From Polaromonas sp. (GTDB taxonomy: Bacteria > Pseudomonadota > Gammaproteobacteria > Burkholderiales > Burkholderiaceae): a stretch of DNA of 16,124 bases. A program made the translations under genes and the position numbers. Positions within the stretch are counted from its first letter, which is position 1, and each line of letters opens with the position of its first letter. Below, in pieces: positions 1 to 6,677 of the stretch. The stretch covers positions 1 to 16,124 of the forward strand of contig PNMH01000081.1 of assembly GCA_013823505.1 (NCBI GenBank), in the 5' to 3' direction. Below the pieces are notes generated by a model that was given only the letters and a program-made list of their open reading frames with translations, was not told where the DNA came from and ran no database searches.

Positions 1-2
1 TC

Positions 3-71
3 TACCTCGGCATGAAGGAAGAAGGCGTGCGGGCCGATCGGCGCTGGAAGAAGAAGAAGAACTGGAGATGA
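3..71 (+). CDS. ABC transporter ATP-binding protein, C-terminal end only (partial)
   Basis: Only the last 22 codons of this gene are in the window; it begins upstream of base 1 and stops at TGA 69-71. The readable tail starts YLGMKEEG and ends in a basic stretch, RRWKKKKNWR. A terminal YLG is typical of LivF/LivG-type ATP-binding subunits of branched-chain amino acid (HAAT) transporters. A basic tail after it is, from memory, common in copies that sit beside an acyl-CoA ligase. The ligase ATG follows after one base, so the two are probably co-transcribed and translationally coupled. With the periplasmic binding protein downstream, the context supports a HAAT-type importer. Which ATPase subunit it is, or whether it is a permease tail, cannot be proved from 22 residues. 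Confidence 0.55.
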   Translation, partial: YLGMKEEGVRADRRWKKKKNWR

Positions 72-72
72 C

Positions 73-1929
73 ATGAGCAACTTGTGGGACCTCTCCGGCA
101 TCCAGCCGCAAAACAAGATCGTGCTCGAAGGTGAGACGATTCCGGCGTTGTTCTGGAACGGCGTGAAGGCACGCGGACCCAACGTGTGGATGCGGCAAAA
201 AGAGTTCGGCATCTGGCGCAGCTGGAGCTGGACGCAGACCGGCGATGCGGTGCGCGAGATCGCGCATGGGCTCATGGCCATCGGCTTCGAGGCGCGCGAG
301 ACCGCGTCCATCCTCTCCAACACCACCATCGAATGGGTGCTGTGCGACCTGGCGGTGCTCAGCGCCGGCGGTGTCTCCAACGGCATCTACCCCACCGACG
401 CGGCCGAGCAGGTGCAGTACCTCTGCGCCGACTCGGGCACCACCGTGCTGTTTGTGGAGAACGACGAACAGCTGGACAAGGCGCTGGAAGTGCGCGACCA
501 ACTGCCGAAGCTGCGCAAGATCGTGGTGGAAGACATGGACGGCCTGCGCGAGCTCAACGACCCGCAGGTGATCAGCCTGGCGCAGCTGCGCGAGCTGGGC
601 CGCGCCCACCTGCAGCAGCACCCCGGCATGCTGGAAGCCCGCGTGGCCGGCTGCAAGCCCGACGAGCTGGCCATCCTGGTCTACACCTCGGGCACCACCG
701 GCCGGCCCAAGGGCGCCATGCACAGCCACAAAGGTCTGGTCTACACCGTGCGCGGCTACAACACGCTGATTGCCCGCAGCGAGCAGGACGAGTGCATGTG
801 CTTCCTGCCGCTGTGCCACATCGCCGAGCGCATGGGCGGCGAGTATTTTTCGCTTTACACCGGGGCCAAGCTCAACTTTGTTGAGAACCCCGAAACCGTG
901 CCGGAGAACGTGCGCGAGATTGCGCCCACGGTGTTCACCGCCGTGCCGCGCGTGTGGGAAAAGTTCTATTCGGGCGTGATGATCACGCTCAAAGAGGCCG
1001 GCAAGATCCAGCAGGCCGCCTACGGCTGGGCCATTGGCGTGGGCCAGCAAGTGGCCGACCTGGTGATGGCCGGCAAACCCGTGCCCGGCGGGCTGCGCCT
1101 GCAGTTCCATGTGGCGCGCACGCTGGTGCTCAACAACGTGCGCAAGCTCATCGGCATCCACAAGGCGCGCTTTCTCGTCACGGGTGCGGCGCCCATCTCG
1201 CCCGACCTGGTGCGCTGGTACCTGGCGCTGGGCGTGCCCATGCTGGAGGTGTGGGGCATGACGGAAACCTGCGGTGCCTCCACCGGCATCCCCGCCGAGC
1301 GCATCAAGCCCGGCAGCATCGGCCCGGCGGCCAGCTACAACGAAGTGAAGCTCGACCCGGTGACGGGCGAAATCTTGGTGCGCGGCCCCAACGTGTTCAT
1401 GGGCTACCTGAACTTGCCCGACAAAACCGCCGAGACGATCGATGCCGACGGCTGGCTGCACACGGGCGATGTGGGCGTGGTGGATGAGGAAGGGTTTTTC
1501 CGCATCACCGACCGCATGAAAGACATCATCATCACCGCCGGGGGCAAGAACATCACGCCCAGCGAGCTGGAGAACGAACTCAAGTTTTCGCCGTACGTGA
1601 CGGACGCCGTGGTGATCGGCGACAAGAAGCCTTACCTCACCGTGATCATCATGATCGACCAGGAAAACGTGGAGAAATATGCGCAGGACAACGACGTGCC
1701 GTTTTCCAACTACGCCAGCCTCACCCGTGCGCCCGAGGTGCAGGCGCTGATCCAGACCGAGATCGATCGCGTGAACAAAAAGTTTGCCCGCGTGGAACAG
1801 ATCAAGAAGTTCTTTTTGCTCGACACCCAGCTCAGCGCCGAAGACGAGGAACTCACCCCCACCATGAAGCTCAAGCGCAAGCTGGTGCAGACCAAGTACG
1901 AGCCGCAGATCAACGCCATGTACAGCTGA
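73..1929 (+). CDS. AMP-dependent acyl-CoA synthetase (long-chain fatty acid-CoA ligase type, ANL superfamily)
   Basis: This 618-aa ligase activates a carboxylic acid with ATP to an acyl-adenylate and transfers it to CoA in the cytoplasm. The ANL core motifs are all present: the phosphate-binding loop YTSGTTGRPKG at residues 204-214, VWGMTET at 393-399 for adenylate binding, GWLHTGD at 460-466, and the hinge region ITDRMKDIIITAGGKNI at 478-494. A lysine-rich C-terminal LTPTMKLKRK at about 594-603 probably holds the catalytic lysine. Length and motif wording (GMTET, AGGKNI, LTPTMK) fit the FadD15-like long-chain group rather than the shorter acetyl-CoA synthetases. It lies between an ABC ATPase tail, 1 base upstream, and a periplasmic binding protein, 46 bases downstream. 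This arrangement suggests uptake coupled to CoA activation. Chain length and whether the substrate is aliphatic or aromatic cannot be read from the sequence. Confidence 0.9.
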   Translation: MSNLWDLSGIQPQNKIVLEGETIPALFWNGVKARGPNVWMRQKEFGIWRSWSWTQTGDAVREIAHGLMAIGFEARETASILSNTTIEWVLCDLAVLSAGGVSNGIYPTDAAEQVQYLCADSGTTVLFVENDEQLDKALEVRDQLPKLRKIVVEDMDGLRELNDPQVISLAQLRELGRAHLQQHPGMLEARVAGCKPDELAILVYTSGTTGRPKGAMHSHKGLVYTVRGYNTLIARSEQDECMCFLPLCHIAERMGGEYFSLYTGAKLNFVENPETVPENVREIAPTVFTAVPRVWEKFYSGVMITLKEAGKIQQAAYGWAIGVGQQVADLVMAGKPVPGGLRLQFHVARTLVLNNVRKLIGIHKARFLVTGAAPISPDLVRWYLALGVPMLEVWGMTETCGASTGIPAERIKPGSIGPAASYNEVKLDPVTGEILVRGPNVFMGYLNLPDKTAETIDADGWLHTGDVGVVDEEGFFRITDRMKDIIITAGGKNITPSELENELKFSPYVTDAVVIGDKKPYLTVIIMIDQENVEKYAQDNDVPFSNYASLTRAPEVQALIQTEIDRVNKKFARVEQIKKFFLLDTQLSAEDEELTPTMKLKRKLVQTKYEPQINAMYS

Positions 1930-1975
1930 ATCGTTTCAACCGCCAACCCGACCACCACCCCAGGAGACACACAAG

Positions 1976-3151
1976 ATGAAATCCCGACTGACACTGGTTG
2001 CCGCCCTGCTCGCCGCGGGCAGCACCGCGGCCTTGGCGCAAACGCAAGGCGTGAGCAAAGATGAAATCGTGCTCGGCTCGATTCAAGACCTCTCGGGCCC
2101 CATTGCTGGTTTTGGCAAGCAGGTGCGCCTGGGCATGATGCTGCGGGTGGACGAGGTCAACGAGCAAGGCGGCATCAACGGCCGCAAGATCAAGCTGGTG
2201 GTGGAAGACTCGGCCTACGACCCGCGTCGCGCCGTGCTGGCAGCGCAAAAGCTGGTGAACCAAGACAAGATCTTTGCCATGGTGGGCCACATCGGCACCG
2301 CACAGAACATGGCCGCCATGCCAGTGCAGTTCCAGAAGAACGTCATCAACTTCTTCCCGGTGACGGCAGCGCGCGAGATGTACGAGCCCTTCCACAAGCT
2401 CAAGTACAGCTTTGCCGCCACCTACTACGACCAGATGAAGATCGCCGTGCCCAAGCTGGCGAAAGAAAAAGGTGCCAAGAAGGTTTGCGCCATGTACCAG
2501 GACGACGAGTTCGGCCTGGAAGTGAAGCGCGGCGCTGAAGACGGCCTGAAGGCCGCCGGCATGACGCTCGCGGTGGAGACCAGCTACAAGCGCGGCGCCA
2601 CCGACTTCTCGTCGCAGATGCAGAAGCTGGCTTCCGAGCAGTGCGACATGGTCGTGCTCGGCACCATCATCCGCGAGACCATTGGCGGCATTGCCACGGC
2701 CAAGCGCCTGGGCTTCAACCCCACCTTCATCGGGTCGAGTGCGGCCTACACCGACCTGATCCACAAGCTCGGCGGCCCGGCCATGAACGGCTTCTACGCC
2801 ACCATGACGGTGCAGAACCCCTACACCGACGAAGCCTCGCAACCCATCCGCTTCTGGGCCAACAAGTACAAGACCAAGTTCAACGAAGACCCGACCGTGT
2901 TCTCGGTCTACGGCTATTCGCTGGTGGACACCTTCCTGCGCGCCGCGGGCAAGGCTGGCAACAACCTGACCACCGAGAGCTTCATCAAGGCCATGGACAC
3001 CATGACCATCCCACCGGACATCTTCGGCAGCGCCGAAATGACCTTCAGCCCCACCAAGCGCCTGGGCAGCAACTCGACCCGCCTCTCGCAGCTGCAGGAC
3101 AACCGCTGGAAAGTGGTGTCCGAATACATGAAGATCGACGGCGCCAAGTAA
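1976..3151 (+). CDS. ABC transporter substrate-binding protein (LivK/HAAT family, periplasmic)
   Basis: This 391-aa protein is the periplasmic receptor of a branched-chain-amino-acid-type ABC importer (Peripla_BP_6 fold). The N-terminus is a clear Sec signal peptide: MKSR, a hydrophobic core LVAALLAAGSTAA, and an ALA cleavage site before Q22. After it comes the family opening DEIVLGSIQDLSGPIAGFGK, followed by the conserved GGINGRKIKLVVEDSAYDP region. The ATG is preceded by a strong AGGAGA ribosome binding site 8 bases upstream (1962-1967). The gene follows the acyl-CoA ligase in the same direction and is closed by an intrinsic terminator, so it ends the operon. Proteins of this group bind amino acids, urea, aromatic acids or other organic acids. 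The neighbouring ligase makes a carboxylic acid the likeliest ligand, which is inference only. Confidence 0.93.
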   Translation: MKSRLTLVAALLAAGSTAALAQTQGVSKDEIVLGSIQDLSGPIAGFGKQVRLGMMLRVDEVNEQGGINGRKIKLVVEDSAYDPRRAVLAAQKLVNQDKIFAMVGHIGTAQNMAAMPVQFQKNVINFFPVTAAREMYEPFHKLKYSFAATYYDQMKIAVPKLAKEKGAKKVCAMYQDDEFGLEVKRGAEDGLKAAGMTLAVETSYKRGATDFSSQMQKLASEQCDMVVLGTIIRETIGGIATAKRLGFNPTFIGSSAAYTDLIHKLGGPAMNGFYATMTVQNPYTDEASQPIRFWANKYKTKFNEDPTVFSVYGYSLVDTFLRAAGKAGNNLTTESFIKAMDTMTIPPDIFGSAEMTFSPTKRLGSNSTRLSQLQDNRWKVVSEYMKIDGAK

Positions 3152-3206
3152 GCGTCGCGTGATCACCCGCTAACACGTTGCCTGCCTCGGCAGGCCATGC
3201 GTGCAG

Positions 3207-3239
3207 CCGCCAGCGCTTCGTGTGCTGGCGGTTTTTTTT
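3207..3239 (+). terminator. Intrinsic terminator after the binding-protein gene
   Basis: CCGCCAGC (3207-3214) pairs perfectly with GCTGGCGG (3224-3231). The pairing extends by a G-T and a C-G pair around a TTCGT loop, and eight T residues follow at 3232-3239. This is a textbook Rho-independent terminator 55 bases after the stop codon. A second small stem, CCTGCC-TC-GGCAGG (3181-3194), lies just before it. Confidence 0.93.
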
Positions 3240-3358
3240 CGCCTGCGCGTGGACGAATGCCCTGAATTCCCGGTGAAACCCCAGACCAGCAAAGCCGCGC
3301 GGAAACAGCGAAGGTCTGCCCTCGTGGGCATTCCGCCCGGCAAGACAATTCACTCAAG

Positions 3359-3952
3359 ATGCTCGACTTCTTCCGCAACTATTCCGAACAGCTGGAGATC
3401 CTGATCGAAGGCAGCAACCCCTACGCCAGCCAGCTGCTGCGCCACGCCGATGTGGACCTGCTGCGCAACCACCTGCAGCGCGACGAACGCATCACCGCCT
3501 ACGCCACCGGTCGCTCGGTGGGCATGGGCCGAACGATCTGGGTGGTCACCACCCAGTCGTTGCTGGTGGTGCAGACCGGCAAACGCCCCGGCGTGCGCAA
3601 ATTTGCGTTGGCCAGCATCGAGCAGGCAGACGCCGAGAAGGGCCGCTACGGCCACGCCCTGAGCGCCCAACTGGCCGGCTCGCGCCTGGGCCTGTATGGC
3701 GTGGCGCAGGGCTTTGCCGTGCTCACCCTGCGCGCCCTGGGCCGCCCCGCCGGCCTGGAAACCACCCACGGCATCGGCCAGACCCCGCTGAGCGAAGAAG
3801 CCCAGGCACACGCCCAACACGCCTTCGCCGACCTGGCCCTGCGCGCCCAGCCCCTGCTGGCCCAGAGCAACGCCGAAGCACGGCAACTGCTGCAACAGAC
3901 CGCCGACCGCGCGCGCAGCGAAGGCCAGCAGCGCGCACCCGAAGCGGCGTAA
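3359..3952 (+). CDS. Hypothetical protein, possible bacterial PH-like domain
   Basis: This 197-aa soluble protein has no signal peptide and no membrane segment. I do not firmly recognise the family. Residues about 40-110 (RDERITAYATG, then TIWVVTTQSLLVVQTG, then a basic KRPGVRKFALASIEQ) have the rhythm of bacterial PH-like domains: a strand pair reading as a membrane-independent 'LLTNQRLLVV' pattern, followed by a positive strand. The C-terminal third is alanine- and glutamine-rich and helical (residues about 145-195). Codon use is high-GC like its left-hand neighbours. It follows the terminator at 3207-3239, so it needs its own promoter, which I could not pin down. The ATG has only a weak ribosome binding site (TCAAG directly before it). 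The start is chosen because MLDFFRNYSEQ gives a plausible amphipathic N-terminus. Confidence 0.7.
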   Translation: MLDFFRNYSEQLEILIEGSNPYASQLLRHADVDLLRNHLQRDERITAYATGRSVGMGRTIWVVTTQSLLVVQTGKRPGVRKFALASIEQADAEKGRYGHALSAQLAGSRLGLYGVAQGFAVLTLRALGRPAGLETTHGIGQTPLSEEAQAHAQHAFADLALRAQPLLAQSNAEARQLLQQTADRARSEGQQRAPEAA

Positions 3953-3956
3953 ACCC

Positions 3957-3987
3957 AGGCGCCGCGCGCAACCGGCTGCGGGCGCCT
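3957..3987. other. Inverted repeat between two small genes
   Basis: AGGCGCC (3957-3963) is the exact reverse complement of GGCGCCT (3981-3987), and an inner CGCA/TGCG pairing can extend the hairpin. It sits in the 46-base gap between the stop at 3952 and the ATG at 3999. There is no T run, so it is not a classic terminator. It could be an mRNA processing or stability element, or chance in GC-rich DNA. Confidence 0.3.
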
Positions 3988-3998
3988 AGCATCGGGGC

Positions 3999-4400
3999 AT
4001 GCCCACCCTGCTCCCCACCCAAGCCCTGTGGCTCGCCGACGCCATCCTGGCGCTGCACATGGGCATCGTCGTCTTCGTGGTGGGCCTGCTGCCGCTCGTG
4101 TTGATTGGCGGCGCCCTCGGCTGGCGCTGGGTGCGCCACTTCGGCCTGCGCCTCACCCACCTGGCCCTGATGGTTTTCATCGCCGCGCAGGCCTGGCTCG
4201 GCCAGCTCTGCCCCCTGACCGTGTGGGAACAAGACCTGCGACGCCTCGCCGGCCAAAGCGGCTACCGCGAAAGCTTCATCGAACACTGGCTGGCGCGGCT
4301 GCTGTACTGGGACGCACCTTGGTGGGTGTTTGTGGCGGGGTATACGGGGTTTGCGGTGGCGGTGGGGGTGGCTTGGTTGGGGGTAAGGCCGAGGCGGTGA
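3999..4400 (+). CDS. DUF2784 family small membrane protein
   Basis: This 133-aa inner-membrane protein has roughly three or four hydrophobic segments: residues about 10-37 (ILALHMGIVVFVVGLLPLVLIGGALG), about 48-66 (LTHLALMVFIAAQAWLG), and about 105-128 near the C-terminus. The DUF2784 hallmarks are visible: an LH near the start of helix 1, GWRWVRHFGLR, then CPLTVWEQDLRRLAGQ after the second helix, then SFIEHWLARLLYWDAPWW. The family has no assigned function; it is common in proteobacteria as a single-copy gene. It is high GC and appears to be the last core gene before the AT-richer island. The final codons are extremely G-rich. No clear ribosome binding site is seen beyond GGGG at 3994-3997. 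Confidence 0.85.
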   Translation: MPTLLPTQALWLADAILALHMGIVVFVVGLLPLVLIGGALGWRWVRHFGLRLTHLALMVFIAAQAWLGQLCPLTVWEQDLRRLAGQSGYRESFIEHWLARLLYWDAPWWVFVAGYTGFAVAVGVAWLGVRPRR

Positions 4401-4490
4401 GGCCAGCGGAGTGAAGATGCCGTTTGGCGTGTCCAACCTGGTACGATCAAACCGCCTGGGCAGCCAGACCCCCACTTCGATATCCAGCAG

Positions 4491-4961
4491 GTGACCACCT
4501 TGGTTGACGTTGTTCCTCCCGACAAGCGAAGCGCCATGATGTCGGGCATTCGGGGCAGCAACACCAAACCCGAAGTGATCGTTCGTAAAGCACTGTTTGC
4601 TGCGGGCTACCGCTACCGGCTTCATCGCAAGGACCTGCCCGGCAGGCCGGACGTGGTGATGCTCGGGCGAAAAGTGGCTGTGTTTGTGCATGGGTGCTTC
4701 TGGCATCACCACTCGGACTGCCGCTTTGCCAAGATGCCCAGCACCCGACCAGAGTTCTGGCGGGGCAAACTCACAGCGAACGTGGCCAGGGATGCAAAGG
4801 CAATCTCCGAGCTCGTGTCTTTGGGCTGGCGAGTCCTGGTGGTGTGGGAATGCTTTCTGAAGACGACTAAATCGCCTTCAGATGTTCAGTCGGTACTGAC
4901 TGACTGGATCGAATCCGGCAAGCCGACTGATGAACTCCGCGAAGAACTGACAGGACGCTAG
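4491..4961 (+). CDS. vsr: Very short patch repair (Vsr) endonuclease
   Basis: Vsr nicks beside T:G mismatches that arise when 5-methylcytosine deaminates at a methyltransferase target site, and so starts short-patch repair to C:G. The protein matches the family closely: RSAMMSGIRGSNTKPE at 13-28, LPGRPDVV with the metal-binding Asp54, and FVHGCFWHHHSDC at 65-77 containing the catalytic His. RPEFWRGKL, then NVARDAKAISEL and LGWRVLVVWEC follow. It is 156 aa, usual for Vsr. The GTG at 4491 is the longest start. A TTG at 4500 is at least as likely: it has AGGTGA (4489-4494) five bases before it and would give the typical N-terminus (M)VDVVPPDKRS. It lies upstream of a C5-methyltransferase, the usual Vsr partner, but the LexA box between them implies separate promoters. 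Confidence 0.93.
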   Translation: MTTLVDVVPPDKRSAMMSGIRGSNTKPEVIVRKALFAAGYRYRLHRKDLPGRPDVVMLGRKVAVFVHGCFWHHHSDCRFAKMPSTRPEFWRGKLTANVARDAKAISELVSLGWRVLVVWECFLKTTKSPSDVQSVLTDWIESGKPTDELREELTGR

Positions 4962-4985
4962 ACGCACCGACCAAGCCGCCAGCCC

Positions 4986-5014
4986 TTAACCAAACTACTG
5001 TACATTTTTACAGT
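4986..5014 (+). promoter_or_regulatory. Putative promoter of the methyltransferase/nuclease pair, overlapping the SOS box
   Basis: A -35-like TTAACC (4986-4991) and a -10-like TACAGT (5009-5014) are exactly 17 bases apart, each matching 4 of 6 consensus positions. The LexA box covers the spacer and the -10, the classic geometry for LexA repression. Transcription would start near 5020, before all candidate methyltransferase start codons. Weak hexamers make this a candidate only. Confidence 0.45.
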
Positions 5015-5015
5015 C
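4996..5015. promoter_or_regulatory. LexA (SOS) box
   Basis: TACTGTACATTTTTACAGTC contains the exact CTGT-N8-ACAG core (4998-5001 and 5010-5013) with an AT-rich spacer and flanking T and T on the outside of each half. It matches the gamma/betaproteobacterial LexA consensus TACTGTATATATATACAGTA at nearly all conserved positions. It lies 35 bases after the vsr stop and 142 bases before the preferred methyltransferase ATG, in intergenic DNA, where an operator would be expected. No other LexA-type site was noticed nearby. Confidence 0.8.
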
Positions 5016-5033
5016 GCGTCGTGCGCGCGTTGC

Positions 5034-5049
5034 CTCTGGCTTTCCAGAG
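5034..5049 (+). other. Small hairpin in the methyltransferase leader
   Basis: CTCTGG (5034-5039) and CCAGAG (5044-5049) form a 6-bp stem with a CTTT loop, just upstream of a TTG (5058) that opens the frame continuous with the methyltransferase. It would lie in the 5' untranslated leader if transcription starts near 5020. Whether it does anything is unknown. Confidence 0.3.
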
Positions 5050-5156
5050 TCCATTGATTGATTCAGCGCAAGTTCAGTGCGAGCTCAGATGTTTGTTTGC
5101 TACCCTTGTACCCAGAGGCAGAAAAATACCTGGTCCCAAAAACTTCGCCCACCACC

Positions 5157-6677
5157 ATGAACAATCGCAACTTCACCCCCCTCCCGCCAGCCTTGGCTGA
5201 TATGAAGCATTCCCGCATCTTGTCGGGGAGCGCGCCGCGAACGCTAGATCTATTCGCCGGATGCGGCGGACTCTCGCTTGGCTTCGACTCTGCAGGTTTC
5301 AAAACGATAGGAGCCGTGGAATTCGATCCGGACGCTGCTCGATCTCATGCCATCAACTTCTTGTCTGATTTGCCTCATGAGCTTTTTGAGGTTCACGCCA
5401 AGGCCAAGGACATTACAACAATCGAACCCGCGGACCTTCTCCACTCTTTCGGGTTTACAGGGCCTCAAGAAAACCATGTAGACGTGATCATCGGTGGTCC
5501 GCCGTGCCAAGCTTTTGCAAGGGTAGGGAGAGCAAAGCTGAGAGAAGTTGCTGATCACCCAGAGGCCTTCCTTAAAGACCCGCGAGGAAACCTTTACTTG
5601 CGCTATCTCCACTATGTCAACAAGCTCAAGCCGCTTGCAATCTTGATGGAGAACGTTCCGGACGTCTTGAACTATGGGGGGCACAACATTGCAGAAGAAA
5701 CCTGCGAAATTCTCACCGAAATGGGGTACCGCTGCGGATACACATTGTTGAACTCGGTGTACTTCGGTGTGCCGCAAATGCGTGAGCGGATGTTTTTGGT
5801 GGCGGTCGCATCGAACGTTGTAGATCGCATATCGTTCCCTGAGCCAACGCACTGGATGAAGATGCCAAAGGGATATGAGGGAACGAGGCAGGTTGCATTG
5901 CAAACTGTGAAGCGAGGACTATTTGATGAAGCTGCATTCTTCATAGAACCCCCAAAAGCAGATCCGGGAAGATGCCTTCCAGCAGTCACCGCACACGACG
6001 CCCTAGGTGACTTGCCAGTGATCACAGATCACCTTGAAGGGAAACTCAAAAAGGGGGCACGACGTTTCGACCAAATCATCACCTATCCGAAGTGTCGGCT
6101 CAACTCCTATGCAAAACTCATGCGTACTTGGCCGGGTTTCGAGAACGACGAAGGAGTTAAGGATCACGTTATTCGGTACTTGCCGCGTGACTATGCAATC
6201 TTTGAACGCATGAATCCCGGGGATCAATATCCTCAGGCACACGCGCATGCAGTTGCTCTTTTTCACGAACGCTTAGAGATGCGCAAGACCGAGACGAAAA
6301 GAGCGCTTGGAGAGAAATCGAAGGAGTATCAGACACTCTGGAGTGCCACCGTACCCCCATACGACGCGGAAAAATTTCCCAATAAATGGCGCAAGATGGA
6401 GTCGGATGCGCCTGCCCGTACTCTCATGGCCCACCTTGGCAAGGACGGGTACTCTCATATTCACTACGATAGCGCCCAGGCACGTACTGTGTCGGTTAGA
6501 GAGGCTGCCAGACTTCAATCCTTTCCAGATGGCTTCATACTTTCTGGTTCAATGAACCCGGCTTTCAAACAAATTGGAAATGCGGTGCCGGCTCTGCTTG
6601 CAAAGGCGATCGCAACCCATCTTTTCAGTCTGATCGTGGAGAAAAATGTTGCGAAAACTAGTCCTCAAGAAGCTTAA
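5157..6677 (+). CDS. DNA (cytosine-5-)-methyltransferase
   Basis: This enzyme transfers a methyl group from S-adenosylmethionine to carbon 5 of cytosine in a specific DNA sequence. All C5-MTase signatures are present, numbered from this ATG: motif I LDLFAGCGG (30-38) binding AdoMet, motif IV GGPPCQ with catalytic Cys117, motif VI MENVPDVL (164-171), and motif VIII VPQMRER (205-211). Motif IX begins ARTLMAH (from 420), then SVREAARLQSFPDGF, and motif X is QIGNAVP (472-478). About 200 residues between VIII and IX form the target-recognition region, so specificity cannot be read directly. The frame is open back to a TTG at 5058 and a later ATG lies at 5202; none has a convincing ribosome binding site, so the start is uncertain. 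Its end overlaps the next gene by 32 bases. The DNA is more AT-rich than the flanks. Vsr upstream and a nuclease downstream indicate a type II-like system. Confidence 0.95.
   Translation: MNNRNFTPLPPALADMKHSRILSGSAPRTLDLFAGCGGLSLGFDSAGFKTIGAVEFDPDAARSHAINFLSDLPHELFEVHAKAKDITTIEPADLLHSFGFTGPQENHVDVIIGGPPCQAFARVGRAKLREVADHPEAFLKDPRGNLYLRYLHYVNKLKPLAILMENVPDVLNYGGHNIAEETCEILTEMGYRCGYTLLNSVYFGVPQMRERMFLVAVASNVVDRISFPEPTHWMKMPKGYEGTRQVALQTVKRGLFDEAAFFIEPPKADPGRCLPAVTAHDALGDLPVITDHLEGKLKKGARRFDQIITYPKCRLNSYAKLMRTWPGFENDEGVKDHVIRYLPRDYAIFERMNPGDQYPQAHAHAVALFHERLEMRKTETKRALGEKSKEYQTLWSATVPPYDAEKFPNKWRKMESDAPARTLMAHLGKDGYSHIHYDSAQARTVSVREAARLQSFPDGFILSGSMNPAFKQIGNAVPALLAKAIATHLFSLIVEKNVAKTSPQEA

Noticed and set aside
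1910..3166. Open frame of 418 codons on the - strand opposite the binding protein
   Set aside because: It is antisense to a clear Peripla_BP gene, with His/Val/Gly-biased composition and no motif.
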